Assembly (NCBI GenBank): GCA_965240325.2
Contig: OZ251226.1
Location: 248,001-312,000 of the forward strand
Source of the DNA: Rebecca billardiae RCC1528
Lineage: Eukaryota > Haptophyta
DNA length: 64,000 nt
Direction of reading: 5' to 3'
Position numbers and translations under genes: made by a program. Positions within the stretch are counted from its first letter, which is position 1; every line of letters starts with the position of its first letter. Of this stretch, positions 44,282 to 55,151 are shown in pieces. The notes under the pieces were generated by a model. It was not told where the DNA came from. It made no database searches and saw only the letters and a program-made list of their open reading frames with translations.

Positions 44282-44873
44282 TGTGTCGGAGGGGTTGATG
44301 AGCCCGAAACGACTGAGCGAAATCGGTTCGCGCGAACCGATTCAGCTCAGTCGTTTCGGGCTCATCAACCCCTCCGACACAACCGTAAAGTCACCTGTTC
44401 GAATCCAGCGACCGACACGCAGGCATATAAGAACTCTTGGCCTTTCACGCGAAGTGCTTTCGACCTCGCGAGAGCCTCGCGGCTCCGGGGGGAATGAAAA
44501 GCGAGGCGGAGTCGGCAAAAACGAACGAAAAAAGAGGGGAGCACGAAGAAGATGACCACGACAAAAAGCCAGACGACAGAAAACGAGCACGGTCCGCGAC
44601 GCGCAACCTCCGGGTATAGCGCGCGCTGCGCGCCGCGCTGCAACTTGGGTTGTCGCAGCACTCGCGGCAGTTGCTGTCGATGTCGATGTCATCGTACAGA
44701 CCATCGACATCTTCACCCCTGAGCGGCAGGCATAATTATGGGTCCTCGGGGTAGTGTCCAACAGGGGACTTACGGTTATGTCGGAGGGGTTGATGAGCCC
44801 GAAACGACTGAGCTAAATCGGTTCGCGCAAACCGATTTAGCTCAGTCGTTTCGGGCTCATCAACCCCTCCGAC
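44282..44873. mobile_element. Element bounded by two long palindromes
   Basis: A near-perfect 100-bp palindrome (44282-44381) and a 94-bp palindrome (44780-44873) share a 34-bp arm beginning GTCGGAGGGGTTGATGAGCC. The interior starts AACCGTAAAGTC and ends GACTTACGGTT, so the whole 592 bp is symmetric. The interior has no clear gene. A GTTCGAATCC word at about 44397 resembles a tRNA B box, but no tRNA fold forms. It ends 41 bp before the left composite arm. Confidence 0.8.
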
Positions 44874-44914
44874 CGCGTACAGTACGGCTATTAAGCATCA
44901 AGTAGTTATTATAT

Positions 44915-46590
44915 GTGGCGTTATAGGGAACCTATAACTGAGTGTCTATGAGCGACGCCAAGAATCCGGCTCGCACGGCATTCCTGCGTTGTCCTGTGCG
45001 CACCGCCGCGCGCAGGAGTCCTGGTGCGCTGCCAATCTGGCCCACAGCGGCGCACCTGCAGGACTCGGTTGGTTACCGCTCACATCGGATCGATCAGGCT
45101 TCGCTCTCGGGGGCGCCATGGGGCTGCTCACGACGAAGGCGCCGAGCTGGGCAAGGGAATCGCCTGCATCGGGCACTGCCGGGTGCACGCTCCGCTGCAG
45201 GAGGTGCACCGCAGTCGCCGCAGCCCCTCTGCTCGGTAAGGTCGCTGGCTGTCTGTGTGGCCCGGCTCCCCGCCTGATCGTTCGGCGGCGCGACGTCATC
45301 ATCTGTCTTCGCCGCGTCGCCCCTCATGCAATGGTCTCTTGCTCTCGCCGCTGTCGCGTCAACCCGCACGCTTCATCGTTTGAGATACGCGCTCGCCTCG
45401 CGCCCGTGCGTCGCGCGGGTGCGGCGCACTCTGACGCGTGTCTGCTCGCCGCGCGTCGCGATCGATCGTGCGCGCGCGGCCGCGCAGTCCTCGTCTCTTC
45501 TATTTCTAAACGGGATTCATCAACGACTACTTGGACGCCCGCTCCAACTTATAAACGGGACTCGCGGGCGCCCTCTCGACCTCGGGCAGCAGCTCAACCG
45601 CCACGCCGCTGCCAGCGCCCGCCGTCGTTCGTTGCTCAAATCCCAACATAGCTAACCTGATCGTTCCATGATTGATCATTGTGGTCTGTCTACTCCACGA
45701 CGCCGCGCGCCGCGACCATCCAGCTCCAGAGTCCATTCGTACCCGACGCCTTGTACGAGCCGGGCATGGCGGAGTGGCTAGACGTGGCGTTATAGGGAAC
45801 CTATAACTGAGTGTCTATGAGCGACGCCAAGAATCCGGCTCGCACGGCATTCCTGCGTTGTCCTGTGCGCACCGCCGCGCGCAGGAGTCCTGGTGCGCTG
45901 CCAATCTGGCCCACAGCGGCGCACCTGCAGGACTCGGTTGGTTACCGCTCACATCGGATCGATCAGGCTTCGCTCTCGGGGGCGCCATGGGGCTGCTCAC
46001 GACGAAGGCGCCGAGCTGGGCAAGGGAATCGCCTGCATCGGGCACTGCCGGGTGCACGCTCCGCTGCAGGAGGTGCACCGCAGTCGCCGCAGCCCCTCTG
46101 CTCGGTAAGGTCGCTGGCTGTCTGTGTGGCCCGGCTCCCCGCCTGATCGTTCGGCGGCGCGACGTCATCATCTGTCTTCGCCGCGTCGCCCCTCATGCAA
46201 TGGTCTCTTGCTCTCGCCGCTGTCGCGTCAACCCGCACGCTTCATCGTTTGCCCGCCCGCCCACCCTCGGCCTCTGGCGGATATGGAAGCACTGCAGTGT
46301 CAGCGAGCCATCAGCCTTAATCGACCTTGCTCAGTGACTGACGACTCGCGGGCGCCCTCTCGACCTCGGGCAGCAGCTCAACCGCCACGCCGCTGCCAGC
46401 GCCCGCCGTCGTTCGTTGCTCAAATCCCAACATAGCTAACCTGATCGTTCCATGATTGATCATTGTGGTCTGTCTACTCCACGACGCCGCGCGCCGCGAC
46501 CATCCAGCTCCAGAGTCCATTCGTACCCGACGCCTTGTACGAGCCGGGCATGGCGGAGTGATGGCTAGACATATATATATATAGCAGTTA
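44915..46590 (+). repeat. Left arm, units alpha and beta in tandem
   Basis: Each unit begins GTGGCGTTATAGGGAACC (hairpin GTTATAGGGAACCTATAAC) and ends near GAGCCGGGCATGGCGGAGTG. Alpha and beta are nearly identical except for a central segment: alpha has about 170 bp (45378-45550) and beta has a different stretch of about 95 bp (46250-46345). Short open frames are repeated but have no recognised domain. Confidence 0.92.
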
Positions 46591-46719
46591 GCAGTAGTCG
46601 TATGCCACATAATCGGCGCCGGCCCGCCGTGGTGCCACTGGCCCGATGAGAGCAGGGCTCAGATGACAGAGTCACTGAGAGTCAGATGACAGCTACACGG
46701 AAGGCAGACTCAGGCTCGC

Positions 46720-48264
46720 TCAGACGCTGAGAATCACCGGCATCATCATCGACATCAACGCGGATGACCCCGACGCAGTAGCCGACGCTGCACGTGTGCT
46801 GCGATTGCTGCTCAGGTCAGATGCGGCTGTACGGCCCATCTGCTGCCACGCGAGGCCAGGGTCGGCGCCCTGCGTGAGGACGGCAGCCGACGGCCAGTCG
46901 ATGGCTGGCGCGTGCGCATGCGTGCGCTGCGCGCCGAGGGCTCGCCCCGACACGTCGAGCAGCCGCGCGAGCGCTGCCGCGCGAGTGCCGTTGGCGCGGT
47001 CTGACGGACCCGTGGTCCCATCGGGCTGCGCGTCGCTCGCCCAGGGTGCCCCCGTGCACGGCCAGATGTCGTCATGCGGGCACTCGCCCTCGTGGAAGCG
47101 CTCCTGCTCGAAGAGCCACTCCTGCAGCCGGTGCCAGCACCGCGTCTTGTGCCGCGCCGCCGAGCCGCCGATCGATGAGCTGTCGCCGATGTGGAAGAAG
47201 AGGCTCCAGCGGAAGGCGTGGATGCGGCGGCCGGCGTGGTGCGCGGCGGCGGCGCGGTACTTGGAGCGCAACCAGCGGTACGCGAGGTGGTCGGGCGGCG
47301 CCTTCGGCAGCGCGTTGTCCGGGAGCGCCGCCGGGTCCCCCAGGAACTGTGCGAGTGCGCGCACGTCCGCGCCGCCATGCAGTATCACTCCATTCAGGCC
47401 GTACGACACCCGGACTGCGGCCCACGCCGGCCGGCGGAGCTCGGCGCGCCAGCCGCGGCCGGCGTACAGGCTCGCCTTCGCCACGGCGTACGCCATCGCG
47501 CCCACCGCGCCCGGACACGCCAGCCAGTCGTCCTCCAGCAGCGCGACGAAGGGTGCGAGCTGCGCTGCGTCGAACGCGAGGAGCATGCGCGACACGTCTG
47601 CAGTCTGCCGCTGGACCGGGGTGGTCTCGATGGGCGGCTGCCGCGGCGCGCGCACGGCGGCGCGCTCGCCCTCCAGGCGGCGCAGCCAGTACACCGCGCT
47701 GCCGAGAGGATGGCGCCCGGGTGCGTACCGCGCGCGCGCGCGCTCCCATGCCGGGTGCGGCGCGCTCTGGTTGCCAGCGCGGAACACTGCGACGCACATC
47801 GGAGGCTGGGTGCCCAACGCGCCGTCGGCCGAGCTGGGCATCTGCGCCAGGAGCGAATCTAGAGTGCGCTCAAGGTATGACGAGGGCGCGCGCGAAGGGT
47901 CCTCCGCGAGGCTCGCGCAGCTGTTCCCCGCGCGCCCACAGTCGATTTTCCGAGGGGCGCTTGGCATGATGCAGCACAGCCAGTGTGGGAATGAGGACGC
48001 AGCCGTGTCGGCCGTCGCGTGCAGGGTTGAAGCATTCGGGCCGGCCAAGGGCGCGTCCTGCAGCCCACCGTCGAGCGCAGCGGCAAGATCTCTCCTGCCC
48101 CCATGCCGTGCTGACGCCGCGTTCGGCGGGTGTGCGCGGCGGCCCGCGCTGCCAGCAGCGCTGGGTGGCGCATGAGACGGGCGGTCGTGCACCGTGTGAA
48201 AGTAGATCACGAGCGCAAGCTGGGCGAGACATGCCAGCGCGCCAATGAGACGTGCGTACCGCAT
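46720..48264 (-). CDS. GT54-like (MGAT4-type) N-acetylglucosaminyltransferase-like protein
   Basis: 514 residues from ATG 48264. A type II topology is clear: RLIGALACLAQLALVIYF (about 5-22) as Golgi-type signal anchor, then a Pro/Ala-rich stem. The catalytic region resembles glycosyltransferase family 54: SSYLERTLDSLLAQM (about 128-142), FVALLEDDWLACPGAV (239-254) with the EDD metal-site motif at 244-246, GLNGVILHGG, a DNALPKAPPDHLAYRW segment and FHIGDSSSIGG (357-367), equivalent to the HVG-x-SSL-G motif of MGAT4. Such enzymes add GlcNAc branches to N-glycans. The frame is open upstream of ATG 48264, but there is no ATG before the anchor. It is divergent from the sulfotransferase and lies inside composite element 1. 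Confidence 0.72.
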   Translation of the reverse strand: MRYARLIGALACLAQLALVIYFHTVHDRPSHAPPSAAGSAGRRAHPPNAASARHGGRRDLAAALDGGLQDAPLAGPNASTLHATADTAASSFPHWLCCIMPSAPRKIDCGRAGNSCASLAEDPSRAPSSYLERTLDSLLAQMPSSADGALGTQPPMCVAVFRAGNQSAPHPAWERARARYAPGRHPLGSAVYWLRRLEGERAAVRAPRQPPIETTPVQRQTADVSRMLLAFDAAQLAPFVALLEDDWLACPGAVGAMAYAVAKASLYAGRGWRAELRRPAWAAVRVSYGLNGVILHGGADVRALAQFLGDPAALPDNALPKAPPDHLAYRWLRSKYRAAAAHHAGRRIHAFRWSLFFHIGDSSSIGGSAARHKTRCWHRLQEWLFEQERFHEGECPHDDIWPCTGAPWASDAQPDGTTGPSDRANGTRAAALARLLDVSGRALGAQRTHAHAPAIDWPSAAVLTQGADPGLAWQQMGRTAASDLSSNRSTRAASATASGSSALMSMMMPVILSV

Positions 48265-48570
48265 GCATGACCCATGCGCGCAGCTTGACAAACCGTCGGC
48301 CGTCGTCAGGACCGCGCTGCGCGGCAGGCTCCTGGCCGCCGTCAAGTTGTGTTCACGAGACGCCAAGCGGAGGCGCCAATAATCTGATGCGCGCGGCGAT
48401 GGGGCGACCTCGTGACGACTGAGCAACCCGGCGGCGGAGCTTGGGCAGACTTGGAGTGCTTTCTTCAGCAAACTGCATGCACCCAGTTGCCGATTTCATG
48501 CTGCGGTTAAGCAGTCGCTCCGTGACCTTTCCGCACGTGTATTGTAGTGTCCGCGCGCGTGAATAGCGCG
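48265..48570. promoter_or_regulatory. Divergent promoter region between cargo genes
   Basis: 306 bp separate the two start codons. Shared regulation of the pair is plausible from the arrangement; no motif is identified. Confidence 0.4.
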
Positions 48571-49416
48571 ATGAATGTGCGCATGCTGCTGGGGCTATGC
48601 GGTGCGCTTGCCGCCCACGCCGCCCACGTGGACAAGGTCTTCTTCATCGGGCAGGGCTCGACGGGCACGCGCACGCTCTCGGAGATGATGCGCGCGCGGG
48701 GGTACAAGACGGTGCACAACATTTGCCCCGACGCGAGGACGCCTTGGAACCACCCGGTGCTTCACCACGATAAGCACCATCGATGCCTCGTCGAGAACCA
48801 GGCGTTCCTCGACCACGGCGATCTGCTCGACCTGAACTGGCTTGCCGCGGAGTATCACAACGCGCGCTTTGTTCTGAACGTCCGCCCTCTGCTGAATTGG
48901 GTGGTCAGTCGCGTCGACCACGCGGCGAACAAGCGGCTCGAGCTGGGCTGCTCGCCGTACGGGACAAAGCGGACGTGCCCGAAGCTCCAACACATGCCCG
49001 ACAACTCGAACATCACCGTCGCGCACTGGATCAAGCGCGTCGCTGCGATGCAGTCCAAGGCGCTGCGCATGTTCAGCACCTCGTGGTCGCTGCGCCAGCG
49101 CTTCGTCGTCATTGGTCTGGAGACGATGAAGCCGTGCGATGTGGATAAGCTCCTGGATTGGGTACTGCGGCACGACTACTCCAACGCGCGCACCACACCA
49201 CACCTGATCCACAACGCCGCCGAGCTGCCGCCGGGTGGCCGAGCGCACTGCTCGCGCGCCGCCGCTTCGACACACACGGGCGTGGTCTCGCATCCGCCGC
49301 GCACGACGCGGCGAATCCACTCGCTGCTCCGTGCGTTTGGCTGCGGCCAGTCGATGTGGAACGACGTGATGTACATGCGGTGCGCAGCCAAGATACCACG
49401 CTCGATGCTGCACTGA
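48571..49416 (+). CDS. Small secreted sulfotransferase-like protein, copy 1
   Basis: 281 residues from ATG 48571, directly before a signal peptide (MNVRMLLGLCGALAAHAAHV). KVFFIGQGSTGTRTLSEMM (22-40) resembles the 5'-phosphosulfate loop of PAPS-dependent sulfotransferases. RFVLNVRPLLNWVVSRVDH (99-117) matches the 3'-phosphate segment with Arg105-Pro106, Trp110 and Ser113. Conserved cysteines (52, 72 and others) suggest disulfides in the secretory pathway. It shares the whole length, including a PRSMLH C-terminus, with the copies at 56936 and 61112, from which it is clearly diverged. The sulfate acceptor is unknown, but linkage to a glycosyltransferase suggests a glycan. Confidence 0.7.
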   Translation: MNVRMLLGLCGALAAHAAHVDKVFFIGQGSTGTRTLSEMMRARGYKTVHNICPDARTPWNHPVLHHDKHHRCLVENQAFLDHGDLLDLNWLAAEYHNARFVLNVRPLLNWVVSRVDHAANKRLELGCSPYGTKRTCPKLQHMPDNSNITVAHWIKRVAAMQSKALRMFSTSWSLRQRFVVIGLETMKPCDVDKLLDWVLRHDYSNARTTPHLIHNAAELPPGGRAHCSRAAASTHTGVVSHPPRTTRRIHSLLRAFGCGQSMWNDVMYMRCAAKIPRSMLH

Positions 49417-49610
49417 CTGATTTGCAGAGCCAATAGCCAGAGTCCGGCTAGCTACATGTAACTGTGATGTAAGATAGTCTACTGTAAGAATATATATATG
49501 TGTATATACCTATATATTATATTAATATATATACTAAATAAAGAGTATAAAGAGACGCCGATCACCATCTTCAGATCTACTCATCATCAGTCATTCAGTG
49601 GCATATTACA
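49417..49610. other. AT-rich 3' flank of copy 1
   Basis: Contains ATATATATGTGTATATACC and AATAAA-like words, possibly a polyadenylation region, before the right arm begins at 49611. Confidence 0.4.
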
Positions 49611-51285
49611 TAACTGCTATATATATGTCTAGCCACTCCGCCATGCCCGGCTCGTACAAGGCGTCGGGTACGAATGGACTCTGGAGCTGGATGGTCGCGG
49701 CGCGCGGCGTCGTGGAGTAGACAGACCACAATGATCAATCATGGAACGATCAGGTTAGCTATGTTGGGATTTGAGCAACGAACGACAGCGGGCGCTGGCA
49801 GCGGCGTGGCGGTTGAGCTGCTGCCCGAGGTCGAGAGGGCGCCCGCGAGTCGTCAGTCACTGAGCAAGGTCGATTAAGGCTGATGGCTCGCTGACACTGC
49901 AGTGCTTCCATATCCGCCAGAGGCCGAGGGTGGGCGGGCGGGCAAACGATGAAGCGTGCGGGTTGACGCGACAGCGGCGAGAGCAAGAGACCATTGCATG
50001 AGGGGCGACGCGGCGAAGACAGATGATGACGTCGCGCCGCCGAACGATCAGGCGGGGAGCCGGGCCACACAGACAGCCAGCGACCTTACCGAGCAGAGGG
50101 GCTGCGGCGACTGCGGTGCACCTCCTGCAGCGGAGCGTGCACCCGGCAGTGCCCGATGCAGGCGATTCCCTTGCCCAGCTCGGCGCCTTCGTCGTGAGCA
50201 GCCCCATGGCGCCCCCGAGAGTGAAGCCTGATCGATCCGATGTGAGCGGTAACCAACCGAGTCCTGCAGGTGCGCCGCTGTGGGCCAGATTGGCAGCGCA
50301 CCAGGACTCCGCCTGCGCGCGGCGGTGCGCACAGGACAACGCAGGAATGCCGTGCGAGCCGGATTCTTGGCGTCGCTCATAGACACTCAGTTATAGGTTC
50401 CCTATAACGCCACGTCTAGCCACTCCGCCATGCCCGGCTCGTACAAGGCGTCGGGTACGAATGGACTCTGGAGCTGGATGGTCGCGGCGCGCGGCGTCGT
50501 GGAGTAGACAGACCACAATGATCAATCATGGAACGATCAGGTTAGCTATGTTGGGATTTGAGCAACGAACGACAGCGGGCGCTGGCAGCGGCGTGGCGGT
50601 TGAGCTGCTGCCCGAGGTCGAGAGGGCGCCCGCGAGTCCCGTTTATAAGTTGGAGCGGGCGTCCAAGTAGTCGTTGATGAATCCCGTTTAGAAATAGAAG
50701 AGACGAGGACTGCGCGGCCGCGCGCGCACGATCGATCGCGACGCGCGGCGAGCAGACACGCGTCAGAGTGCGCCGCACCCGCGCGACGCACGGGCGCGAG
50801 GCGAGCGCGTATCTCAAACGATGAAGCGTGCGGGTTGACGCGACAGCGGCGAGAGCAAGAGACCATTGCATGAGGGGCGACGCGGCGAAGACAGATGATG
50901 ACGTCGCGCCGCCGAACGATCAGGCGGGGAGCCGGGCCACACAGACAGCCAGCGACCTTACCGAGCAGAGGGGCTGCGGCGACTGCGGTGCACCTCCTGC
51001 AGCGGAGCGTGCACCCGGCAGTGCCCGATGCAGGCGATTCCCTTGCCCAGCTCGGCGCCTTCGTCGTGAGCAGCCCCATGGCGCCCCCGAGAGTGAAGCC
51101 TGATCGATCCGATGTGAGCGGTAACCAACCGAGTCCTGCAGGTGCGCCGCTGTGGGCCAGATTGGCAGCGCACCAGGACTCCGCCTGCGCGCGGCGGTGC
51201 GCACAGGACAACGCAGGAATGCCGTGCGAGCCGGATTCTTGGCGTCGCTCATAGACACTCAGTTATAGGTTCCCTATAACGCCAC
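49611..51285 (-). repeat. Right arm, inverted beta and alpha units
   Basis: Mirror image of 44915-46590. All three diagnostic differences I found separate left from right arms in both units: a 3-bp GCG insertion (near 50310 and 51183), TTCACTC for TTCGCTC (near 50221 and 51093) and GCTGTCG for GCCGTCG (near 49787 and 50571). The alpha- and beta-specific centres are still shared across arms. Confidence 0.92.
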
Positions 51286-52910
51286 ATATATGAATATGAT
51301 CGGCTCACGCCGATCTTCGGGTAGTACTATAAACGCCAACGAAGTTGAGGGCAAACGGCCCTAGCTAGTTCCGCGCGTGGCGCTGCGTGCGCCAGCTGCG
51401 CGCACCCGCTGCGCCCGCGTTGAGCATGCGAGCGCCGCGCCTGCGAGCACACGCGGCGGCTCGACACAGCCGCACGGCAGTGTCGCTCGTGCGCCTGCCC
51501 GTGATCATCAGTCTCAGCTCTGAGGCGCGCGCTCAAGGAGGGCTGCGGCCGGGCCGAGCGCGATCTGCGCAGACGGTACAGCCCGTGGTGGCTCATGGGC
51601 AGCCCGAGCCCAAAGCCCGCCTCCGCCATCCGCGTCACAGCCGGCCGCTCCAGCCGAGGTCTCGCGTGCTGCGCTGCAGCCGTGCTAGGCCGAACCGGAC
51701 GCCCGCCGAGCCGAAGCCGGGCACGCGGCTGATGAGCAGTGGTAGCCAGGCGAAGCCGTCGTCGCGGGCGAAGCTGCGCTGGGTGATGCGGCTGAGCAGT
51801 CGGGTTATACAGATTAGTTACAGTAAACGCGGGCCCGGGCTCACTGGAATCACACCGCGGGCCGGCGACCGCGCAGCCGGGAGCAGGCCCGGGCGCGCAA
51901 TAACTATGAGCAAAATATCCGGCGCCAGAAAAGCGGCGGCGGCGCTGGCATGCGCCTAGCGGCACTGCCCTGGTACAGTCTACGCTCCCCTGGCCAGCCC
52001 AGCCGCCGCCGGGGCCATACCAGGCCACCACGGCGAAGCGCGCGCTCCCGCGGAACACCTCGGCCCGACACTGGCGGATCACCCGGCAGTCGTCAGCCGT
52101 CTGACGCGTAGCGCGTAGTCGACAAATGGCTGCTGACGGCGTAAAATCGGCCTGCGCGGCGGATGAAACGGCTGAAAGGCGAGGCCACGACGCCACCCAA
52201 CTGGCGCACGCGCGTGCGGCCGGCGGTGCGGCGCAGCTCGGTCACTGCCACCGCTCCCGCGGGCTGCTCACTCACTCACGCCGAGCGCTGTGTTTGACCA
52301 CGAGACAGTGCCGTCGCCCGCGATGGCAGCTGCAAGCTGATCGTGCGCTCGCCGCTCCCAGACGATGCAGCAGCCACGGACGTCACACACGGCACGGGGC
52401 GAGTGTGCCTCGAGCCTGCACCACATCTTCGCCCGCCCTGCCCTCGCAAGGCGATGCAGACTGCAGAGGGCTGTCGCAGTCGTCTGGCGCAAGCAGCTCA
52501 CACGCCGCGCACCGCGCGCGTGGCCGTGATGGGTCGGCACAGCCCAGTCAAAGACACGGCATCGTATCGCCCTCTGGCCGCCAGCAGCATCACCTCTGCC
52601 GTCTGCGAGCGACTCGTAGTTGCAGCAGCAGCCGCCAAGAGCTTGCACAAATAAACTGCGCAACGGGCGCGCCGACGCGCGTGGACGCGGGTCGGCACCG
52701 GGGCGGGGCGCGAGGGGGGAAAGCGGCACGAATGCGATGCCGACGGCCGTTGGGACCCACCGCAGCCGCGCGCACCTGCGCTGAGTCTGTCGGATTGAAC
52801 GATCGTGCGACGGCGGCCTACATGGGCAGTGGCGGCTTTCTGCGCCTTCCGGTTCGGAGCCTGCTGCCCGCCCGTCAATCAGCGCGAGCTGCGCAAGGCC
52901 GTACCATGAT
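51286..52910. repeat. Repeat-rich DNA including family E, no supported gene
   Basis: About 51370-51780 is the inverted counterpart of 13930-14345 (GTGCGCCAGCTGCGCGCACC...GAGCACACGCGGC). 51800-52910 is GC-rich with open frames on both strands but no recognisable domain, and no splice-consistent model was found. Confidence 0.6.
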
Positions 52911-53640
52911 ATAGTATTAATCATGAAGGGAGATATTATGAATATTTGTCCGCTCAAGTTTATCGTTCATATTCGTCAAGCTCTCCCGGACGCGCCGGTA
53001 TTAAATGGGAGAGAATCAAGGGTCGTGCGTGAAGCGCGGTAGAAATTCTTATGCTCATGAGATTTTCAGGCCCGTCAATGCGGGTGGCAATCCATTCTTG
53101 CAATCACAAGAATGGATTGCCACCCGCATTGACGTCGTATCAGTAGATGACCAAAAGTATATCAGCAAGAGTAGGTTGATAACCGTATGATACCAGGGCG
53201 CGCGGGAACGTCGATTCAAGCTACCCGCGCAATACCATATCGCGTCGCTTTGATGAATCTGAGGAGTGAACAGCTATCCAGAGAATTAGTTCGATATCGC
53301 ACCTTTTTTATGGTCAGTTCAACACACGAATATTGACTATCAGAAAGGTATCAGAGATGACTTCGTCCTATTTGATTCCGATTTCTTCTATTACTTACTA
53401 TCCAAAGATTAAGGGACAGTACAAACGCAATCATGAGCAGCGATATGGGGTCTCTATGCTGCGGTTTCACACCTAAATCCACCTACAATAAAAATCCCCC
53501 AAATCCTGCGCGCATCCTCTTTTTTGATTTTGCGGAGCACGTGCGCCGCCCCCCCCCCCCCCCCCCCCCCCGGCTTTCGCTCACGCTCAGACCTTTCGCC
53601 TTTCGGGGGGGCCGTGCGCCATAAGTCGTACAGTCTTTTT
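52911..53640. other. Lower-GC island with long hairpin
   Basis: This stretch is visibly AT-richer than its surroundings. 53073-53134 is a perfect hairpin with 28-bp arms and loop CAATCA; a diverged half of it recurs at 58158-58193. A CGCTCAAGTTT...CCCGGACGCGCCGG block at 52951-52998 recurs at about 63582-63630. A short 39-codon frame (52923-53042) is not conserved with the later copy. A C-run at about 53550-53571 and 53577-53623 mirror 57862-57908. Confidence 0.65.
53073..53134. repeat. Perfect hairpin, 28-bp arms
   Basis: The arm starts CGTCAATGCGGGTGGCAATC and pairs completely with the second arm across a 6-base loop. No adjoining T-run, so a terminator is not supported. Confidence 0.95.
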
Positions 53641-55099
53641 AAAAAATAATGTGGCGATGAGTATAACTTTGTAAGCTACTCGCTGCCGATGGCTAGGATT
53701 CTAGCATTTCTAGCGCTGAGATCGGCGGTTGGAACCCCTGGAGCCTGGAGGCAGGGCGTGCAGTCGGGCTGTCGGCACTGGGTACGTAGCTATGCGCAGC
53801 CTGCTGCCCTGCTGTCAGTGTCACTGTCTGTCTGCTGTCACAGAGCCATCATAGAGTAGCAGTGTCACTGTCAGACAGTCAGTGTCATTACGCTCTCACA
53901 CTCAGACTCAGACGTTCAGTCTCTGCCTCTGCCTACAGTCTAGGCCGCTCTGAGCTCTGAGTCTGACGACTCGGTCGTCCAGTAGCTACAGTTTACGGTA
54001 AGACGAACAAAACGACCGGCGCAGGCAGGTGAGGGGCGCGTTGATGGCAGTACCGTACCACTGTACTCTATACATTTTACTAACTCTAACTATGTTTTAA
54101 CGTGCACACTAAAAGAGACCGGCGCAGGCAGGTGGGGGGCGCGTTGCCGCACCAATCATCGAGGGCGGCCATTGCAGGCAAGCGGCCGCCCCGCGCTCGG
54201 AGGCACGCGCTCGAGAGCGCGCTCTGACACCACACGGTGAGGGTGCTGCACCTGGATGTTGTATCCCAGTGCGTGTAGTCCCTCAAAATTTTAAGCCTCC
54301 CGACATCATTGTTCGCCATATATCCGCGCAGCAAAGCAGCGGCGCGCCACCATACCGTAGGGGCGTACTAAACGATAGGGGCGTACTAAACTTAACGACT
54401 CCCGAATGCACAAAAGCAGGGGGTCAGCTGAATTAATGCAGCTCACACGACCGCGCTCCACGCCGAAAACCAGCCCGTATCTGCCCGCCGGCTGGCTCGT
54501 GCATGCGCACCGACTGCCGGGCGCATCGACACCGTGGCGCACAGAGCGTGGGTGCCGCGGCCGGGTGGGTATGTGCTGACGCGGCTGGGCGGTGGGCCTG
54601 GTGCATGCGCTGGCTGATGGGCTCTGCCCGGGTCGGCGCGTAGCGGGCGTGCGGGCTGAGACAAAGTCGTGCCGGCTGCAGCCGGCGACTAAATTGTGGG
54701 TCCCTATCTAGTATCTCCTTACCGGCCGAAGGCTGGACTCCCAGTAAGCTAGTCCCACCCTTCAGCTTTTTATAACTATGTGCGAATCAAGGCCTATATG
54801 GCCGGCCATGACCGATGATGATATGGGCCACTAGGCGGCCATGGCCGATGGTTAGCGGTCGACCAGCCATCTCTGGCCGATGGGTATTGGCCGATGGCCG
54901 TCCGGCGGCCGGAATGTGGGAGGCCGCGCCCGGGGCGGCACCGGGCCACGGCGCCGGCGCGTGGCCGCGTGCGCACGCCGCGCGGGCTGCAGCACTGTCC
55001 GACTCTGCACGGTCGTAGTCCGAGAGGGCGGCCTCGGGGCTCGGCCGACCCAACCGGTGGACTTGTTGAGCCCCAGTGGCGGTCTCGACCGAGCTTGGC

Positions 55100-55151
<52 letters not shown>

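Larger units (their letters stand above)
44915..51285. mobile_element. Composite mirrored element 1 carrying a glycosyltransferase and a sulfotransferase
   Basis: Order: alpha (44915-45783), beta (45784-46590), 3.0 kb unique cargo (46591-49610), inverted beta (49611-50413), inverted alpha (50414-51285). Outer ends are GTGGCGTTATAGGGAACC on the left and its mirror on the right, just inside TATAT/ATATA, which may be part of the inverted repeat or a target duplication. The cargo is a divergent gene pair. No transposase is recognised in arms or cargo, so the mobilising activity would have to come from elsewhere. Confidence 0.8.

Noticed and set aside
44390-44410. tRNA-like B box (GTTCGAATCC)
   Set aside because: The T-stem does not pair and no A box or acceptor stem is found at the right distance.
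44942-46171. Repeated 111-119 residue frames in the alpha/beta units as genes
   Set aside because: Frames exist on both strands, carry no recognisable domain and are conserved only because the DNA is duplicated.
53073-53134. Rho-independent terminator
   Set aside because: No T-run follows, the arms are far too long, and the genome is eukaryotic.
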